A stretch of 38,247 nt of DNA from Candidatus Mediterraneibacter faecavium (GCA_019119995.1 DWVY01000030.1:1-38247); one strand, 5' to 3'; numbered from the stretch's first letter, positions 12,751-21,772 are shown. Program-made: numbers and translations. Notes: generated from the sequence alone by a model not told the origin.

Positions 12751-15444
12751 ATGTACAGGAAAAAATTAGTGAAAGGTTGCCTTATCGGCGCGTTGGCTAT
12801 CGCAATGTCAGTGACAAGCCTGTCACCAGTGATGTCAGGCGGAGCGGCAGTTGTGCAGGCTGCAGAAAGCCAGAATACTATTAATGTAGTATTCGTAGAT
12901 GAAAACGGAAATAGTGTAGGCGGCGGAGATTATTTCATAAGCGAAATTGACAAAGACGGGGACGGAATGTTCAAAGAGTCAGAACTTACATTACCGGAAG
13001 GGTATGAGCTGAATGGCGGTGGCGACCATTTTACCAGTGAAGGATCAATTAAAGTACCAGTAAAAGAAATTGAGAAATCTGCGACTATAAATATAGTATT
13101 CGTAGATGAAAACGGAAATAGTGTAGGCGGCGGAGATTATTTCATAAGCGAAATTGACAAAGACGGGGATGGAATGTTCAAAGAGTCAGAACTTACATTA
13201 CCGGAAGGGTATGAGCTGAATGGCGGCGGCGACCATTTTACCAGCGAAGGATCAATTAAAGTACCAGTAAAAGAAATTGAGAAATCTACGACTATAAATA
13301 TAGTATTCGTAGACGAAAACGGGAATAGTGTAGGCGGCGGAGATTATTTCATAAGCGAAATTGACAAAGACGGGGACGGAATGTTCAAAGAGTCAGAACT
13401 TACGTTACCGGAGGGATATGAGTTGAATGGCGGCGGTGACCATTTTACCAATGAAGGATCGATTAAAGTACCAGTGAAAAAAATCCAGAAAGCGTCTATC
13501 GTTAAGGTACAGTTTGTGGACGAAAATGGTAGTTCGATTGGTGGCGGCGACTATTTTGTAGATGAAGATGGCGATGGCGTTTTCAATCTCAATGAGCTTA
13601 CACTTCCGGAAGGATATGAACTGACAACAACAGGCGATGCGTTCGTGGCTGATGGTATTAATGGCAAAATAATTACAGTAAAAGTGGAAAAGATTCAGAA
13701 GGCGTCTATCGTAAATGTAGTCTATGTTGACGTAAACGGCAATAATGTGGGCGGCGGCGATTACTTTGTAGATGAAGATGGTGATGGCGTTTTCAATCTC
13801 AATGAGCTTGTACTGCCGGAAGGATATGAACTGACGACAACGGGCGATGCGTTCGTAGCTGACGGCATTAATGGTAAAACAATTACAGTCAATGTAAAAT
13901 TGACGATGGCTATTGTCAATGTACAGTTTGTAGATGAAGCAGGTAATGTGATCGGCGGTGGTGACTGCTTTGTAGACCGTGATGGAGACGGTATCTTTAA
14001 TTATAACGAACTGGCATCTGCTGTACCGGCAGGTTACAAGATGACTGTAGGTGGAGATGCATTTGTCAAGGATGCACCGTTTAAAATCACGGTAGAGAAG
14101 ATTAACAAGGGAACAGTTATCAATGTTTCTTTCACAGACCCGCAGGGCAACAGCCTTGGCGGCGGTGATTATCTTGTAGATCTTGACGGAGACGGAATTG
14201 CAAATTACAGTGAACTTGATCTTCCGGTAGGATATAAACTTAATGTAACAGGTGACTTCTTCGTGAAAGAAGGCGAGCACTATGACATCGTCCTGAACAG
14301 AGTTGGGGCTGCTATCATCCACGTGGTATTCAAGAGCGAAGGCGGTAAGAACCTTGGCGGCGGAGACTACTTTGTAGACGAGGATGGAGACGGAATCGCT
14401 AACTACAGTGAACTTACACTTCCGGAAGGATATGAGCTGAAAGAAACAGGTGATTTCTTCGTAGATACAACTAAAACATATGAGATTACGCTGAATAAAG
14501 AGATTGATGGAACAATCATCAATGTAGTATATGTTGACGAAGATGGTAATAATCTCGGCGGCGGAGACTACTTCGTAGATATGGATGACGACGGAATTGC
14601 AAATTACAGCGAGCTTGATCTTCCGGAAGGATATGAGCTGATCGTTACAGGTGACTTCTTCGTAACAGCAGGACAGTCCTACACTATTGAGCTGAAGAAG
14701 ATTCCGGAAGGAAAGATGATCAATGTAGTGTTTGTTGACGAGGAAGGCAACAACCTCGGCGGTGGAGATTACATTGTCGACGAAGACGGAGATGGTGTTG
14801 CAAATTACAGCGAGCTTGATCTTCCGGTAGGATATGAGCTGATCGTTACAGGCGATTTCTTCGTAGAAGACGGTGGAAAGTATACAATTACACTCAGACT
14901 CAGAGAGACTGTTATGACAGTGACATTTGAGGATACAGAAGGAAATGTAGTTGGTCAGGAAGTCCTGAAAGCAGGTGTTCCGGGATCACCGGATGATGTT
15001 TATGTATTTACTCTCGGAGAAGATTTCCAGCTCCCGGAAGGATACCAGCTTGCAGAAGGCGTTGATCAGATTACAGATATTGAAATCCCATATGGATCAG
15101 TAGGCGGACATACAATGATCGTAGAAAAAATCCAGAGCGAAAATCCGGATGAGCCTGGTACACCTGACGATCCAGATACACCGGTAACACCTGATGATCC
15201 GACAACACCGGAAAATCCGGGAACAACAGACGATAATCAGAATACGGACAATAACCAGAATGCTGATGATCAGTCTAAGGATAATGTGAAAGCAGATACA
15301 ACTAAGGCTAACAAGCAAGATGAGGCTGATAAAGACAAAGCCCCGCAGACTGGCGATACAGCATCACCGGTTATCCCTGTAGCAGCAGGCGGACTTAGTC
15401 TTGCCGCAATTATCGGAGTTCTTGCAAGGAAACGCATGAAATAG
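12751..15444 (+). CDS. Wall-anchored surface protein with ten EF-hand-bearing repeats
   Basis: 897 residues with GGAGGAGAG upstream. A signal peptide covers residues 1-37 (likely cut after VQA). Eleven repeats of 65-70 residues start near 44, 113, 182, 251, 321, 389, 457, 523, 590, 657 and 722. Each of the first ten reads (I/V)NVVFVDENGN, then GGGDYFV, then a 12-residue EF-hand loop D-x-D-G-D-G-x-x-N-x-x-E, then LPEGYEL and a closing strand. The loops are at 67-78, 136-147, 205-216, 271-282, 341-352, 409-420, 477-488, 543-554, 610-621 and 677-688. The eleventh repeat lacks the loop and looks like a plain MucBP-type repeat. A Pro/Asp/Thr linker (798-860), sorting motif APQTGD (864-869), membrane segment (872-890) and RKRMK tail follow. 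Probable adhesin or matrix protein stiffened by calcium; the function is inferred. Confidence 0.9.
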   Translation: MYRKKLVKGCLIGALAIAMSVTSLSPVMSGGAAVVQAAESQNTINVVFVDENGNSVGGGDYFISEIDKDGDGMFKESELTLPEGYELNGGGDHFTSEGSIKVPVKEIEKSATINIVFVDENGNSVGGGDYFISEIDKDGDGMFKESELTLPEGYELNGGGDHFTSEGSIKVPVKEIEKSTTINIVFVDENGNSVGGGDYFISEIDKDGDGMFKESELTLPEGYELNGGGDHFTNEGSIKVPVKKIQKASIVKVQFVDENGSSIGGGDYFVDEDGDGVFNLNELTLPEGYELTTTGDAFVADGINGKIITVKVEKIQKASIVNVVYVDVNGNNVGGGDYFVDEDGDGVFNLNELVLPEGYELTTTGDAFVADGINGKTITVNVKLTMAIVNVQFVDEAGNVIGGGDCFVDRDGDGIFNYNELASAVPAGYKMTVGGDAFVKDAPFKITVEKINKGTVINVSFTDPQGNSLGGGDYLVDLDGDGIANYSELDLPVGYKLNVTGDFFVKEGEHYDIVLNRVGAAIIHVVFKSEGGKNLGGGDYFVDEDGDGIANYSELTLPEGYELKETGDFFVDTTKTYEITLNKEIDGTIINVVYVDEDGNNLGGGDYFVDMDDDGIANYSELDLPEGYELIVTGDFFVTAGQSYTIELKKIPEGKMINVVFVDEEGNNLGGGDYIVDEDGDGVANYSELDLPVGYELIVTGDFFVEDGGKYTITLRLRETVMTVTFEDTEGNVVGQEVLKAGVPGSPDDVYVFTLGEDFQLPEGYQLAEGVDQITDIEIPYGSVGGHTMIVEKIQSENPDEPGTPDDPDTPVTPDDPTTPENPGTTDDNQNTDNNQNADDQSKDNVKADTTKANKQDEADKDKAPQTGDTASPVIPVAAGGLSLAAIIGVLARKRMK
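12880..13500 (+). repeat. Three nearly identical 207-bp tandem repeats
   Basis: Units starting at 12880, 13087 and 13294 repeat with an exact 207-bp period and differ only at a handful of mostly synonymous positions. Repeats 4-10 are related but clearly diverged in DNA. The first three units are therefore a recent expansion and a likely site of copy-number change. Confidence 0.9.
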
Positions 15445-15480
15445 GTTGTTCTACTCTCCCAAGGGATAATTACATATTAG

Positions 15481-15525
15481 AAAATATTGCCAAAAACAGA
15501 AGTGTGTTTTTGGCAATATTTTTTT
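15481..15525 (+). terminator. Very strong terminator between the surface protein and the next lipoprotein
   Basis: AAAATATTGCCAAAAACA (15481-15498) pairs without mismatch with 15505-15522 (18 pairs, 6-nt loop) and continues in T. The GGAGG of the next gene begins at the following base (15526). Confidence 0.92.
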
Positions 15526-15539
15526 GGAGGTAAAAGAAA

Positions 15540-16118
15540 ATGAAGAAATGGTGGATAAGCTGTGCAGCAGCTGTAATATTAGTTTGCTGTGGGATTGCAG
15601 GCTGCTCGGGGGAAAAAGATCAGACACAGCAGCAGGAGGATGTTAAACCGCTTGTTATTGGTGAAAACGGATACGGAAGCCTGTATGAAAATCTTCCGGA
15701 TTCTGATGTATCATATTCGGATGAAGAGATTGATAAAATCACGGAAGGAATCAGCGAGTGGGCTCAAAGCACCCTTCTTTATGACAGTAGTCTGGATCAA
15801 AGTAAAAAAGAACTGATTGATACAGGGTTATATGAAAGTATTGTTTCAGAGGAAGATCTGGAAAAAGTAAAAAGCGACAGACAGTCTTTCTATGCAGATA
15901 ACGCAGAAGTAGTTATTCATCAGGCGGAGACGGCAGTAGCAAGCGCAACAGTAACACGCTATGATAATAAAGATCTTGGAAAGGTCAGATGTGAGACACG
16001 CATTTACGGAACACGCAATGGCGAAACTTTTACACGAAGTTATCAGTTAAGTCTTGTGATAAACTACAACGAAGGGATTACCGCTGTCTATGAAATTGGT
16101 AAAATTGAGTGGGAATAA
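15540..16118 (+). CDS. Predicted lipoprotein of unknown function
   Basis: 192 residues with GGAGG at 15526-15530. The signal peptide ends in CGIAGC, a clear lipobox, so the protein should be lipid-anchored outside the membrane. The mature part starts with a Gln/Glu-rich linker, then a mixed alpha/beta region (DVSYSDEEIDKITEGISEWAQ, later DNAEVVIHQAETAVASATVTRY and SYQLSLVINYNEGI). I recognise no family. Its start sits just behind the surface-protein terminator and no separate promoter is visible in the 95-bp gap, so it probably depends on read-through from the surface gene, which would make it share any phase variation. Confidence 0.75.
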   Translation: MKKWWISCAAAVILVCCGIAGCSGEKDQTQQQEDVKPLVIGENGYGSLYENLPDSDVSYSDEEIDKITEGISEWAQSTLLYDSSLDQSKKELIDTGLYESIVSEEDLEKVKSDRQSFYADNAEVVIHQAETAVASATVTRYDNKDLGKVRCETRIYGTRNGETFTRSYQLSLVINYNEGITAVYEIGKIEWE

Positions 16119-16133
16119 TAGAAAAATCTTTTA

Positions 16134-16162
16134 TTTACGGGGGACTTCTGCGGTGTTATACT
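16134..16162 (+). promoter_or_regulatory. Promoter of asnS
   Basis: TTTACG (16134-16139), 17 bp, TATACT (16157-16162), about 33 bp before the start codon. The 5' UTR is short and contains AAGGAG; no T-box is present here. Confidence 0.65.
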
Positions 16163-16195
16163 AATGTGTGAATATTGCGATAAGGAGTTTTTGAT

Positions 16196-17587
16196 ATGGA
16201 ACTGACAACGATTCGGGAGTTATTTAAGAACAGGGACGAATACCTTGATAAAAAGGTCACGGTCGGCGGATGGGTCCGCAGTCTCCGTGATTCCAAGACA
16301 TTCGGATTTATTGTGGTAAACGACGGCTCTTATTTCCAGCCGCTTCAGGTTGTTTATCATGATAAAATGGAGAATTTTGCGGAAATCTCCAAGTTAAACG
16401 TGGGAGCAGCGATCATCGTGACTGGTACATTGGTGGCGACTCCGCAGGCGAAGCAGCCTTTTGAGATCCAGGCGGATGAAGTGCAGGTCGAGGGTGCGTC
16501 CGCACCGGACTATCCGCTCCAAAAGAAGCGCCACAGCTTTGAATATCTGAGGACGATCTCTCATCTGCGTCCGAGGACGAATACATTTCAGGCGGTATTC
16601 CGTGTGCGTTCACTTGCGGCGTATGCGATCCACAAGTTCTTCCAGGAGAGAGGATTTGTCTATGTACACACTCCGCTGATCACGGGAAGCGACTGCGAGG
16701 GTGCGGGCGAGATGTTCCGTGTGACTACGCTGGATATGGAAAATGTGCCGAAGAATGAGGACGGCACAGTGGATTACACGAAGGACTTCTTCGGGAAAGA
16801 GACAAGCCTTACGGTCAGCGGACAGTTGAACGGTGAGACTTACGCCCAGGCTTTCCGCAGCATTTATACATTCGGGCCTACATTCCGCGCGGAGAATTCC
16901 AACACGACGCGTCATGCGGCGGAGTTCTGGATGATCGAGCCGGAGATCGCGTTCGCGGATCTGGAGGATGATATGGATCTGGCGGAGGATATGCTGAAAT
17001 ATATCATCAACTATGTGCTGGAAAATGCGCCGGAAGAGATGAATTTCTTCAACTCATTTGTGGACAAGGGGCTTCTGGAGAGGCTTCACAATGTGGCGAA
17101 TTCCGATTTTGCGCGTATCACATACACAGAGGCAATCGAGCTTCTTGAGAAGAACAACGATAAGTTTGAGTATAAAGTATCATGGGGGTGTGATCTCCAG
17201 ACAGAACACGAGAGATACCTTACCGAACAGATCTATAAACGTCCGGTATTCGTGACAGACTATCCGAAGGAGATCAAGGCGTTCTATATGAAGCAGAACG
17301 ACGACGGGAAGACTGTGGCAGCTGTAGACTGTCTTGTACCGGGGATCGGTGAGATCATCGGAGGCAGCCAGAGGGAGGACGATCACGACAAGCTCCTGAA
17401 CCGCATGAGAGAACTGGGGCTGAAAGAGGAAGATTACGGCTTCTATCTCGACCTGAGAAAGTACGGCTCCACGAGACATGCGGGATTCGGCCTCGGATTC
17501 GAGAGATGCGTGATGTACCTGACTGGTATGTCCAACATCCGCGACGTGATCCCGTTCCCGAGAACAGTGAACAACTGTGAACTATAA
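16196..17587 (+). CDS. asnS: Asparagine--tRNA ligase
   Basis: 463 residues, the normal length. An N-terminal OB-fold anticodon-binding domain ([19 protein letters not shown], residues about 20-40) precedes the class II catalytic core. Core landmarks are [15 protein letters not shown], motif 2 with [21 protein letters not shown] (F-R-x-E-x-x-x-T-R-H pattern) and motif 3 with [15 protein letters not shown] near the C-terminus, followed by VIPFPRT. The asparaginyl rather than aspartyl type is supported by the overall AsnRS-like motif 2 and the ending RTVNNCEL. It charges tRNA-Asn in the cytoplasm. It is a single-gene unit with its own promoter and terminator. Confidence 0.95.
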   Translation: MELTTIRELFKNRDEYLDKKVTVGGWVRSLRDSKTFGFIVVNDGSYFQPLQVVYHDKMENFAEISKLNVGAAIIVTGTLVATPQAKQPFEIQADEVQVEGASAPDYPLQKKRHSFEYLRTISHLRPRTNTFQAVFRVRSLAAYAIHKFFQERGFVYVHTPLITGSDCEGAGEMFRVTTLDMENVPKNEDGTVDYTKDFFGKETSLTVSGQLNGETYAQAFRSIYTFGPTFRAENSNTTRHAAEFWMIEPEIAFADLEDDMDLAEDMLKYIINYVLENAPEEMNFFNSFVDKGLLERLHNVANSDFARITYTEAIELLEKNNDKFEYKVSWGCDLQTEHERYLTEQIYKRPVFVTDYPKEIKAFYMKQNDDGKTVAAVDCLVPGIGEIIGGSQREDDHDKLLNRMRELGLKEEDYGFYLDLRKYGSTRHAGFGLGFERCVMYLTGMSNIRDVIPFPRTVNNCEL

Positions 17588-17621
17588 AATGGAATAGAAA
17601 ATCTAATGTTATAGAAAGGCA

Positions 17622-17675
17622 AGGGCGCATAGCAGACGGCGGACAGGAACACCGGTATGCGCCCTCTTACTTTTT
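17622..17675 (+). terminator. Terminator of asnS
   Basis: AGGGCGCATA (17622-17631) pairs with TATGCGCCCT (17656-17665), with a 24-nt loop and TTTTT at 17671-17675. Confidence 0.8.
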
Positions 17676-17788
17676 GTACGACCGAAACAGAGTGGAGACC
17701 ATCGAGCGGCAATGGCGGGAGATGAGCAGGGGATCGCGGTGGCAGCCGACATGAAAGAACCGTTGTCAGGGAAAGGAAGAACAGATCA

Positions 17789-18841
17789 ATGAGATTTATC
17801 CATATAGCAGATGTGCATCTTGGAGCGCAGCCGGATGCAGGGCCTCTGTACAGCCGGCAGAGACCGCGGGAATTGTGGGATACATTTGAGCATGTGATCC
17901 GCGTATGTGAGGAAGAGCGGACAGACCTTCTGCTGATCGCCGGAGATCTGTTCCACCGTCAGCCTCTGGTGCGGGAGCTGAAGGAAGTTAATTATCTTCT
18001 TTCAGAGCTGACTCATACAAAAGTAGTCTTTATCGCAGGAAACCATGACTATATCAGAGCGGATTCGAATTATCTTACATTTCAGTGGAGTAAAAATGTA
18101 TATCCTCTGTTGGACGAACATCCGCAGTATGTGGACTTCCCGGAGCTTCGGACTGCTGTATACGGGCTGAGTTACCAGAGCCGGGAGATCAGCCGTCCGC
18201 TGTATGACGGCCTGAAAGCGGCTGGCAGAGCGCTTTTCGAGATCCTGCTGGCCCATGGGGGAGATGACAGGCATATCCCGCTCGACCGTCAGGCTCTGGA
18301 GAGGTCCGGATTTGATTATGTGGCTCTGGGACATATCCATAAACCGCAGATCATGAGCAGAGATCATATCATTTATCCGGGGGCATTGGAACCGATCGAC
18401 AAGAACGATACGGGAAAGCACGGATATGTGAAAGGCGAGATCACAGAGAGCGGCGTCAGGACGCAGTGGATCCCGTGTGCGCGCCGGGAGTATATCCATC
18501 TTGAGCTTGCTGTGGGATCTGAGGATACAACGGGAAGTATTAGAAAACAGATAAAGAAAAAAATAAATGAGTATGGAAATGAAAATATTTACAAAATTGT
18601 GCTGAAAGGAAAGAGAAACAGGGACGTCTTTCTTGATCCGGGGCGGATGACAGAGGGGGAAAACATCCTCGAGATCATAGACCGGACCAGTCCTGCCTAT
18701 GATTTTGAAAGGCTGTATGAGGAAAATGAAGACACGATCCTGGGGAGGTATATCGGACGGTTCCGGGGGTGCCGGGAGGGAAGCGTGGAATACCAGGCGC
18801 TGTGTGAGGGCGTGGAAGCTCTGCTTGGCAGCAGACAGTGA
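17789..18841 (+). CDS. SbcD/YhaO-like DNA repair exonuclease (metallophosphoesterase)
   Basis: 350 residues. The calcineurin-type metal motifs are in order: FIHIADVHLGA (D8, H10), IAGDLFHR, IAGNHDY, LLAHGG and ALGHIHKP. These bind two metal ions, usually manganese, and the family cuts DNA ends as the nuclease half of an SbcCD/Mre11-Rad50-like complex. The C-terminal part (about 240-350) is the capping and partner-binding region. It is 12 bp upstream of an SbcC/YhaN-like ATPase gene, so the pair is an operon and probably a complex. GGAAAGGAAG is the ribosome binding site. The short length and the partner fit YhaO better than classical SbcD. Confidence 0.88.
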   Translation: MRFIHIADVHLGAQPDAGPLYSRQRPRELWDTFEHVIRVCEEERTDLLLIAGDLFHRQPLVRELKEVNYLLSELTHTKVVFIAGNHDYIRADSNYLTFQWSKNVYPLLDEHPQYVDFPELRTAVYGLSYQSREISRPLYDGLKAAGRALFEILLAHGGDDRHIPLDRQALERSGFDYVALGHIHKPQIMSRDHIIYPGALEPIDKNDTGKHGYVKGEITESGVRTQWIPCARREYIHLELAVGSEDTTGSIRKQIKKKINEYGNENIYKIVLKGKRNRDVFLDPGRMTEGENILEIIDRTSPAYDFERLYEENEDTILGRYIGRFRGCREGSVEYQALCEGVEALLGSRQ

Positions 18842-18853
18842 GGGAAAAGGCAT

Positions 18854-20335
18854 ATGGTAATAACAGAATTGTATATCAGAAATTTCGGAAAGCTGTCGGA
18901 GCGCCATTTTTATCTGAGGGACGGTGTGCAGGTGATCAGCGGGGAGAATGAATATGGCAAGACCACGCTGCACGCTTTTATCCGGGCAATGCTCTTCGGA
19001 CTGGAGAGGGGGCGCGGCAGGGCTGCGGCGAAAGATGATTTCAGCAGATACGAACCGTGGGACGATCCGGGAAGCTACGCGGGAGTCATGCGGTTTACCT
19101 GTGGAGGACGCAGTTTCCGGCTGGAGAGAAACTTCGCCCGCCAGACAAAGCATGTATCGTTGGTATGCGAGGATGACGGGGAAGAGCTGTCGGTAGAGCA
19201 CGGAGACCTGCGGATGCTCCTTGGGGGCATGACGGCAGAGCTTTTCGACAATACCGTATCCATCGGGCAGCTGAAGGCGGAACCCGGGCAGGAACTCTCT
19301 GATGCACTGGCAAACTATGCGGCGAATTATTATGAGACAGGCGGAGGAGAATATGACCTGGGCAGGGCGCTGAAAAGTCTTGACGAGAAGAAACGGACAG
19401 TCCGCCGGGAACTCCGCGGCGAGGAGGAGGCCGTCGGGACAGAGCGAAAGAAACTCCTGGAGAAGAGCCGGTATCTGGAAGAGGAGATCAGGCATCTCGA
19501 TGCAGAATATAAAGAAAAAGAAAGAACGCTGAGCGGGCTGGATGATCCGGAACGGATGGATGCACGCGGAAAAAGCGGATCTGTCATCGGCGGTGTTGCA
19601 GCAGTATGTGCAGGCATCGCGCTTTTGATGTGGAGTCTGTGGAACCGGGCAGGATCCGGCGGGGAACTGTCTGCGGCGTCGGTACTGATGGCACTGGTCC
19701 CGGTGCTGATCACAGTGGCTGGGATATTGCTGCTGGCGGCAGGATGCGTAAGAAAAATGCGGTCACGCAGAAACCAGTCTGCGGCAGATGAGGAACGCAG
19801 ATGGGAACTGGATCGTATCCGTTCGGAGATAAGAGAAAAGGAGATCCGGCGGGAAAATATCAGGGAACAATATGAAGAGTCCGGGAAAAGCGACCGGCAG
19901 CTGAGGCTGGAAGAGCAGTGCCGGGCGCTGGATCTCGCGGCTGAAGAACTACAAAGAGCGGCGCATGTGACCGCCGAAGGGATGGAACGGAGCGTGAGCA
20001 GGCGGGCGTCGGGAATCCTTTCTGCTATTACAGACGGGAAATACCGTTCGCTTGAGACGGGCCGGGAGAGAGGCATTACTGTCTGGGACGGAGAGCGGAG
20101 GATCCCCGCCGGGCGTCTGAGCCGGGGGACACTGGAACAGATCTATTTCTGTATCCGGATGGCGGCGGCAGAGATCCTGACGGAAGAACCCTTTCCGGTC
20201 ATCCTGGATGACGTATTTGCATTTTATGATGACAAAAGGCTGGGATCTGTATTAAAATGGTTGAGTGGACAGGGAAAGCAGGTTATAATATTTACCTGTC
20301 ACAGCCGGGAGGAAAAACTCCTGCATAGTATGTAA
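18854..20335 (+). CDS. YhaN/SbcC-like SMC-type ATPase, short and membrane-spanning
   Basis: 493 residues, about half the length of B. subtilis YhaN or E. coli SbcC. The N-terminal ATPase half has FGKLSERHF and Walker A in SGENEYGKTTLHAF. A coiled coil runs at about 165-225. Two hydrophobic segments follow (near 243-263 and 277-296), separated by a short charged loop, then a second coiled coil (about 300-375). The C-terminal half has LSRGTLEQIYFCIRMA (the signature, with SRGT in place of SGGQ) and Walker B VILDDVFAFYDD. The middle has neither zinc hook nor long arms; the membrane hairpin replaces them. The protein probably anchors the nuclease partner to the membrane; the DNA repair role is inferred. 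Confidence 0.82.
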   Translation: MVITELYIRNFGKLSERHFYLRDGVQVISGENEYGKTTLHAFIRAMLFGLERGRGRAAAKDDFSRYEPWDDPGSYAGVMRFTCGGRSFRLERNFARQTKHVSLVCEDDGEELSVEHGDLRMLLGGMTAELFDNTVSIGQLKAEPGQELSDALANYAANYYETGGGEYDLGRALKSLDEKKRTVRRELRGEEEAVGTERKKLLEKSRYLEEEIRHLDAEYKEKERTLSGLDDPERMDARGKSGSVIGGVAAVCAGIALLMWSLWNRAGSGGELSAASVLMALVPVLITVAGILLLAAGCVRKMRSRRNQSAADEERRWELDRIRSEIREKEIRRENIREQYEESGKSDRQLRLEEQCRALDLAAEELQRAAHVTAEGMERSVSRRASGILSAITDGKYRSLETGRERGITVWDGERRIPAGRLSRGTLEQIYFCIRMAAAEILTEEPFPVILDDVFAFYDDKRLGSVLKWLSGQGKQVIIFTCHSREEKLLHSM

Positions 20336-20345
20336 GAATCTGGTG

Positions 20346-20375
20346 ACAGTCCAGCCATCTGATGAGATGGACTGC
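20346..20375 (+). terminator. Hairpin after the YhaN-like gene
   Basis: A compact hairpin (CCATCT-GATG-AGATGG, with outer CAGTC/ACTG) follows the stop codon by about ten bases. It lacks a U-tract. Its CAGCCATC segment resembles the 18-base motif at 5118 and 25459. Confidence 0.45.
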
Positions 20376-20407
20376 TACATAATTTGCGATAGAAAGAAGA
20401 GTTTCAG

Positions 20408-21742
20408 ATGAAGATAAATTTGCCGAGAAAAGTGCTGATGATCATTAATAATCTGCAGCTCCACGGGTACGAAGCGTATGCGGTCGGGGGCTGCGTGCGC
20501 GATTCGATCCTGGCAAGGAGACCGGAGGACTGGGATATCACGACGTCCGCCCGCCCGGAGGAGATCAAGAAACTGTTCCGCAGGACAGTGGATACGGGGA
20601 TCGAGCACGGCACGGTCACGGTCCTGCTGGGAAAGGACAGTTATGAAGTGACGACGTACCGGATCGACGGGGCATATGAAGACAGCAGACACCCGAAAGA
20701 AGTGCATTTCACGAATAAGCTGGAGGAAGACCTGCGGCGGAGAGACTTTACGATCAATGCTATGGCGTATAATGACGAAGTGCGTCTGGTAGATGCTTTC
20801 GGAGGAATGCAGGATCTGAACCATCATCTGATCCGGTGCGTGGGGGATCCGAAAGAACGTTTCTCTGAGGATGCCCTGAGGATCCTGCGGGCTGTGCGCT
20901 TTTCCGCCCAACTGAATTTCCCCATCGAGCCCAAGACGGCGGAGGCTGTGCGGGAGCTGGCTCCGAATCTGAAAAATATCAGTGCGGAACGGATCCAGAC
21001 CGAGTTGGTCAAGCTGCTCGTATCCCCCCATCCGGAACGGATCCAAGACGCATATGAACTGGGGATCACAAAGGTCATCCTGCCGGAGTGGGATGCGATG
21101 GTCGGAGTGGAACAGAATACGCCCCATCATAAATACGATGTGGCGAAGCATACGCTCTATGCTCTGAAGAATGTGAAACGGGATAAGATCCTCCGGCTGA
21201 CCATGCTGTTTCACGATATGGGAAAACCGTCGGTCAGGACGACGGATGAGAACGGCCGGGATCACTTTAAAGGACATGCGCTGGTCAGCGAGGAGATTGC
21301 CAGAAAGGTCATGCGCAGGCTGAAGTTTGACAATGATACAGTGAAGAAAGTGACCAGGCTTGTGTGCTATCACGATTACCGGATGGAAGCCACGCCGAAA
21401 AATGTCCGGCGGGCAATGAACCGGATCGGCGTGGAGCTTTTCCCGTATTACCTTGCCGTCAGGATGGCGGATGCCAAGGCGCAGAGTCCGTACCGCAGAC
21501 GGGAGAAGATCGAAAATATCATTGCTGTGAGAAAGCTCTATCAGGAAATCCTTATCAATGATGAATGCATCACACTGCGCCAGCTTGCAGTGGGCGGAAG
21601 AGACCTGATGGAACTTGGAATGCGGCCGGGAAGAGAACTGGGCAGTATGCTCAGCGAACTCCTGGAATATGTGATCGACGATCCTGCGCGCAATACGAAA
21701 GAAAAACTCTGTGCTTATGTAAAAGAAAAACTGGATTTATGA
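20408..21742 (+). CDS. cca: CCA tRNA nucleotidyltransferase
   Basis: 444 residues. The class II polymerase-beta-like head has YAVGGCVRDSIL (G27-G28) and the metal-binding pair in EDWDITT (D41, D43). RRDFTINAMAY, the neck motif RILRAVRFSAQL, and the E-R-I-Q region (ISAERIQTELVKLL) follow. An HD domain follows (HHKYDVAKHTLYAL, then LTMLFHDMGK near 262-271), as in CCA enzymes with phosphohydrolase activity. It adds or repairs the 3' CCA of tRNAs; the tRNA-Cys in this window lacks an encoded CCA and needs it. Start chosen at the ATG preceded by AAGAAGAG. Confidence 0.95.
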   Translation: MKINLPRKVLMIINNLQLHGYEAYAVGGCVRDSILARRPEDWDITTSARPEEIKKLFRRTVDTGIEHGTVTVLLGKDSYEVTTYRIDGAYEDSRHPKEVHFTNKLEEDLRRRDFTINAMAYNDEVRLVDAFGGMQDLNHHLIRCVGDPKERFSEDALRILRAVRFSAQLNFPIEPKTAEAVRELAPNLKNISAERIQTELVKLLVSPHPERIQDAYELGITKVILPEWDAMVGVEQNTPHHKYDVAKHTLYALKNVKRDKILRLTMLFHDMGKPSVRTTDENGRDHFKGHALVSEEIARKVMRRLKFDNDTVKKVTRLVCYHDYRMEATPKNVRRAMNRIGVELFPYYLAVRMADAKAQSPYRRREKIENIIAVRKLYQEILINDECITLRQLAVGGRDLMELGMRPGRELGSMLSELLEYVIDDPARNTKEKLCAYVKEKLDL

Positions 21743-21772
21743 TCATACTCGGGCTGCTCCCGTCATACATTA
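21743..21772 (+). promoter_or_regulatory. Candidate sporulation (sigma-E or sigma-K) promoter
   Basis: TCATACT (21743-21749), 14 bp, CATACATTA (21764-21772). The -10 matches the sigma-E (CATACAmT) and sigma-K (CATAnnnTA) consensus, and an AC pair at 21747-21748 is placed as sigma-K expects. It lies 36 bp before a coat-protein gene, which is the right context. Confidence 0.55.

Noticed and set aside
13405..14322. A 305-codon open frame on the minus strand opposite the repeat gene
   Set aside because: It is a shadow of the repetitive plus-strand gene; the predicted protein is a low-complexity repeat rich in I, Y and C with no ribosome binding site, and it ends where the plus-strand repeats change.
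12880..14913. Regular repeats that could suggest a CRISPR array
   Set aside because: The period is 198-210 bp, the units are translated in frame without stops, and there are no short direct repeats separated by unique spacers.
18002..19495. A 497-codon open frame on the minus strand across the nuclease and ATPase genes
   Set aside because: The plus strand has clear SbcD and SbcC-type motifs over the same interval, and the minus frame shows no domain or start signal.
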